From Lachnobacterium bovis (GTDB taxonomy: Bacteria > Bacillota > Clostridia > Lachnospirales > Lachnospiraceae): a DNA stretch of 64,000 nt. Location of the stretch: assembly GCF_900111325.1 (NCBI RefSeq), contig NZ_FOGW01000013.1:35554-99553 (forward strand), written 5' to 3'. The notes under the pieces were generated by a model. The model saw only the letters and a program-made list of their open reading frames with translations, made no database searches and was not told the DNA's origin. This document shows, piece by piece, positions 61,075 to 64,000 of this stretch. How positions within the stretch are numbered: the first letter of the stretch is position 1; every line of letters starts with the position of its first letter. Position numbers and translations under genes: made by a program.

Positions 61075-62676
61075 ATGAAAACAGTGAAATTTGAAGATCT
61101 TGAGTTAAAACCTCAAATTTTAAGAGCTATCAAAGACATGGGATTTGAAGAGGCGACACCGATTCAAAGCCAAGCAATTCCAGCAGTAATAAGCGGGGTA
61201 GATGTTATTGGACAGGCTCAAACAGGAACTGGTAAAACAGCTTCATTCGGGATTCCACTTTTACAAAAAGTAGATCCAAGTATTAAAAAAACACAAGCAA
61301 TTGTATTATCTCCAACAAGAGAATTAGCAATTCAGTCAACAGAGGAATTACATAAATTATCAAAATACATGCACGGTGTTAAAATTTTACCAGTGTATGG
61401 TGGACAAGATATCGGACGTCAAATTAAGGCGTTAAAAGGTGGAGTTTCAATTGTAATTGGAACACCAGGCCGTATTATGGATCACCTTAGAAGAAAAACT
61501 ATTAAATGCGATGAAATTAAAACAATCGTACTAGATGAAGCAGATGAAATGCTTAACATGGGATTCAGAGAAGACATTGAGACAATTTTAGAGTATATGC
61601 CATCAGAAGATAGACAAACAGTGTTATTTTCTGCAACAATGCCAAAACCAATCATGGATATTACAAGAAAATATCAACATGATGCTAAGCATATCAAAAT
61701 TACTAAAAAAGAACTTACAGTACCAAATATTGAGCAATATTATTATGACGTTAAAAGACATGATAAAATCGATGTCTTATCAAGATTATTAGATTATTAT
61801 AATCCAAAACTTTCAGTTGTATTTTGTAATACAAAGAGAATGGTTGATGAATTAGTATCTGAATTAAAACAAAGAGGATATTTTGCAGAAGGTTTACATG
61901 GAGACATGAAACAAGTTCAGCGAGATAGAGTAATGCGTAAGTTTAGAACTGGTAAGACAGATATCTTAATTGCAACAGACGTTGCAGCTAGAGGTATTGA
62001 TGTTGATGATGTGGAAGCTGTTTTTAATTATGATATTCCACAAGACGACGAATATTACGTACATAGAATTGGTCGTACAGGTAGAGCAGGACGAGAAGGA
62101 AGAGCTTTTACTTTTGTAAGAGGAAAAGAAGTATACAAATTAAAAGATATTCAGAGATACTGTAAGACAAAGATTAAACATAAGGCAATTCCATCATCAG
62201 AGGATATAGCTCAAATTAGAGCAGAAAAGATTATGGAAGAGATTTCAAGAATTATCGATAATGAAAAATTAGACGATATGATTGATATTATTGAAAGTCA
62301 AGTTAATGAATCTGATTATACTTCAATGGATATTGCAGCAGCATTTTTAAAACAAGCATTAGGTATGGTTGAAGGCACAAAAGAAGAAGTTGAAGAAGAA
62401 AGTTCTTGGGATTTCAGTGATACAGGTGCGGAAGAAGGCATGGTTAGATTATTTGTTAATATTGGAAAGAATCAAAAAATCAGACCAGGCGATATCCTTG
62501 GTGCAGTTGCAGGAGAAGCTAACATTCCAGGTAAACTTGTAGGCGCAATTGATATGTATGATAATTACACATTTGTTGAAGTTCCAAAAGAATATGCTAA
62601 AGTTGTATTAAAAGCAATGAAAAAAGCTAAAATCAAAGGAAAATCAATTAATGTAGAGCCAGCAAACGCAAGATAA
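61075..62676 (+). CDS. DEAD-box RNA helicase with DbpA-type RNA-binding domain
   Basis: A 533-residue ATP-dependent RNA helicase. Motifs are complete: Q motif, AQTGTGKTASFGIPLL (I), PTRELAIQ (Ia), DEADEMLNMGF (II), FSATMPKP (III), ATDVAARGIDVDDV (V), YVHRIGRTGRAGREGRA (VI). The C-terminal ~75 residues (VRLFVNIGKNQKIRPGDILGAVAGEANIPGKLVG) are a DbpA RNA-binding domain, as in DeaD/CshA/YxiN-type ribosome-assembly and cold-shock helicases. AGAAAGGA precedes the ATG. The leader contains a promoter and an intrinsic terminator. Confidence 0.95.
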   Translation: MKTVKFEDLELKPQILRAIKDMGFEEATPIQSQAIPAVISGVDVIGQAQTGTGKTASFGIPLLQKVDPSIKKTQAIVLSPTRELAIQSTEELHKLSKYMHGVKILPVYGGQDIGRQIKALKGGVSIVIGTPGRIMDHLRRKTIKCDEIKTIVLDEADEMLNMGFREDIETILEYMPSEDRQTVLFSATMPKPIMDITRKYQHDAKHIKITKKELTVPNIEQYYYDVKRHDKIDVLSRLLDYYNPKLSVVFCNTKRMVDELVSELKQRGYFAEGLHGDMKQVQRDRVMRKFRTGKTDILIATDVAARGIDVDDVEAVFNYDIPQDDEYYVHRIGRTGRAGREGRAFTFVRGKEVYKLKDIQRYCKTKIKHKAIPSSEDIAQIRAEKIMEEISRIIDNEKLDDMIDIIESQVNESDYTSMDIAAAFLKQALGMVEGTKEEVEEESSWDFSDTGAEEGMVRLFVNIGKNQKIRPGDILGAVAGEANIPGKLVGAIDMYDNYTFVEVPKEYAKVVLKAMKKAKIKGKSINVEPANAR

Positions 62677-62863
62677 TTGTAAGAATAAAATTTTTATAAT
62701 AAAAAATAAAATAAAAATTTTTTCTGAAAAAACTATAAAAAAATAAAAAAGAGACGATATATTTAATTGAGAAGAAGTCAATGGATTATTTATATATGCC
62801 TCGTAAGGGGTGAGAAGCGGGGAAGTACTGGGGAGTATTTCATATAAACTGTTTCACTTTTAT
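62677..62863. other. Intergenic region with a G-rich segment
   Basis: AT-rich except for a G-rich stretch at about 62797-62838 (aaggggtgagaagcggggaa and following ctggggag). No ORF of note; it might be part of a small RNA whose terminator is the hairpin at 62864-62912. Confidence 0.4.
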
Positions 62864-62912
62864 AAACTAGTAGGTTCTGTATGAGCGGAAAAGAACCTGC
62901 TAGTTTTTTTGG
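62864..62912 (+). terminator. Terminator upstream of the phosphatase gene
   Basis: A 15-bp stem with one G-U pair (62864-62878 with 62892-62906) and T-run to 62910. Confidence 0.9.
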
Positions 62913-62981
62913 TATAAAAAAAGAAAATGTGATAAAATAGCAATGGAAAATTGTAGTAATTTAAAAATGAAAGGATAAGAT

Positions 62982-63611
62982 ATGACATTATATGTTTTAC
63001 GTCATGGTCAAACTCCATGGAACAAATTAAAAAAGTTACAAGGTAGAATGGATATTCCACTTAATGAAAATGGTTTAGAATTAGCTGCTAAGACAGGAGA
63101 GGCAATGTTAGATGTCCCAATTGATATGGTTATCTGTAGTCCATTAAAAAGAGCAAGACAAACAGCAGAGCTTATTACTGTTGGTAGAAATATACCAATG
63201 ATTATAGATGAAAGAATAGAAGAAATATCATTTGGTGATTATGAAGGCGAAAGTGTTTTAGAAGGTGAAAGTGAAGTTATTCCAGAAGATTTTTTACACA
63301 AATTTTATAATAATCCATTAAAATGCAAAAGACCTCCTCATGGGGAGACGTTTAAGGATGTAATTGAAAGAACAAAAGATTTTTATGAATCCTTAGTAAA
63401 TAATCCGGAATACAAGGATAAAAATATTTTGATTTCATCACATGGTGCAGCAAGTAGATGTTTTTTATGTAATTTCTATACAGATAAAACAGATATTTGG
63501 AGAGGTAAGGTTCCACCAAATTGTTCAGTAACAATCGTAGATGTAAATGATCAGGGACAAGGAAGAGTAAGAGTTTTAGATAAACAGTTTGCTAAACTCG
63601 AAGATAAGTAG
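62982..63611 (+). CDS. Histidine phosphatase family protein (phosphoglycerate-mutase-like)
   Basis: A 209-residue enzyme of the RHG superfamily: LYVLRHGQTPWN carries the phospho-His, SPLKRARQTAELI the second Arg, and LISSHGAASRCFL the second His. The EISFGDYEGESV insertion supplies the catalytic Glu region. This family includes phosphatases of many small molecules and cobalamin CobC-like enzymes; the substrate cannot be told. AAAGGATAAGAT precedes the ATG. Confidence 0.92.
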   Translation: MTLYVLRHGQTPWNKLKKLQGRMDIPLNENGLELAAKTGEAMLDVPIDMVICSPLKRARQTAELITVGRNIPMIIDERIEEISFGDYEGESVLEGESEVIPEDFLHKFYNNPLKCKRPPHGETFKDVIERTKDFYESLVNNPEYKDKNILISSHGAASRCFLCNFYTDKTDIWRGKVPPNCSVTIVDVNDQGQGRVRVLDKQFAKLEDK

Positions 63612-63705
63612 TATATAATACTAAGCCCTTAAAATAGAATAATCAAATATACGATATTAAGAAAAAATAGAGAAAAAATAAAATTGAAAAAAATATAAAA
63701 AACAG

Positions 63706-63734
63706 TTGACAATGATCGACTCCTATGATAATAT
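63706..63734 (+). promoter_or_regulatory. Promoter of tRNA-Ser
   Basis: TTGACA at 63706-63711, a 17-bp spacer and TAATAT at 63729-63734, about 30 bp before the tRNA. Confidence 0.75.
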
Positions 63735-63764
63735 AATTTGTGTCGAGTGACAAATTGAATAGAT

Positions 63765-63850
63765 GCAGGGGTATCGAAGTGGTCATAACGAGGCGGTCTT
63801 GAAAACCGTTTGTCCGCAAGGGCACGTGGGTTCGAATCCCACCCCCTGCG
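63765..63850 (+). tRNA. tRNA-Ser (anticodon UGA)
   Basis: An 86-nt class II tRNA. Acceptor GCAGGGG pairs with CCCCTGC and discriminator G; the anticodon loop is cttgaaa with TGA at 63800-63802; the long variable arm of serine tRNAs (tgtccgcaagggca) and a GTTCGAAT T-loop are present. CCA is not encoded. Confidence 0.96.
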
Positions 63851-63858
63851 TTTTATAA

Positions 63859-63888
63859 ACAATCAACATTTGTTGGTTGTTTTTTTTA
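63859..63888 (+). terminator. Terminator of tRNA-Ser
   Basis: A 9-bp stem with one G-U pair (63859-63867 with 63872-63880) followed by T7. The remaining sequence to 64000 shows no gene start. Confidence 0.85.
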
Positions 63889-64000
63889 TAAAAAAATATA
63901 AAAAACTAGCAACACAATACTATATATTCTTAAGTATAATGCTGCCAGTTGTGTGTATAAAGTAAAATATAAATTAAGATTTAATAAAAATGGAGTTATA

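Overview
The window is AT-rich DNA from an anaerobic clostridium, most likely a member of the Lachnospiraceae. The reasons are the very low G+C, the tad pilus tail with two TadE-like pseudopilins and an FHA protein, the gene order birA-(small unknown)-coaX-dusB-greA-lysS, a Met T-box leader and a THF riboswitch before folT. Three chemoreceptors, one behind a good sigma-28 promoter, suggest a motile cell. I do not assign a species. There are no rRNA genes, CRISPR arrays, intact insertion sequences or phage structural genes; the only tRNA is tRNA-Ser(UGA) at the right end.

Layout: 0-5 kb is the end of a tad/Flp pilus locus (DUF5702, TadE-like, prepilin peptidase, second TadE-like, FHA protein) plus a rhomboid protease. 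5-14 kb holds a flavodoxin-SCP2 fusion, a HIT protein, a reverse-strand chemoreceptor, murG, pgi and a secreted SH3/SleB hydrolase. 13.8-20.1 kb is a housekeeping block: argF, birA, a small unknown, coaX, dusB, greA, lysS. 20.2-24.0 kb is an FtsX-type ABC exporter cassette bounded by 28/30-identical direct repeats, with a broken adaptor-like remnant in front, so it looks acquired. 24-25.3 kb carries a YczE-like protein and crcB.

25.5-30.3 kb is the most unusual accessory unit: a LytTR regulator whose receiver has lost its phospho-acceptor Asp, a small secreted DUF2712-like protein, three ABC-2-like membrane proteins, one ATPase and a single-pass BspA-type leucine-rich-repeat protein. It reads as a self-contained secretion, immunity or envelope-stress system.

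30.5-43 kb is transport and metabolism (AGCS symporter, ZIP, chemoreceptor, DUF1284, anion permease, flavin reductase-rubredoxin, EMAP-type tRNA-binding protein, variant peptide deformylase, AlkD-like, PspC, uracil permease). It contains two gene relics: a decayed second peptide deformylase at 32.0 kb and a TRAP-permease C-terminus at 37.3 kb.

43-51.7 kb has riboswitch-controlled folT, an exonuclease, T-box-controlled metG, an HMA protein with a P-type metal ATPase, a HAD hydrolase and a short chemoreceptor. 52-52.7 kb is an isolated reverse-strand membrane gene behind a perfect promoter and a leader terminator. 53-56.3 kb is a mannose-family PTS operon with manO. 56.3-63.6 kb holds an unknown gene, a second rhomboid, rsmA, a membrane protein, a TPR-like/GGDEF protein, a GIY-YIG protein, a DEAD-box helicase with a leader terminator, and a histidine phosphatase; then tRNA-Ser.
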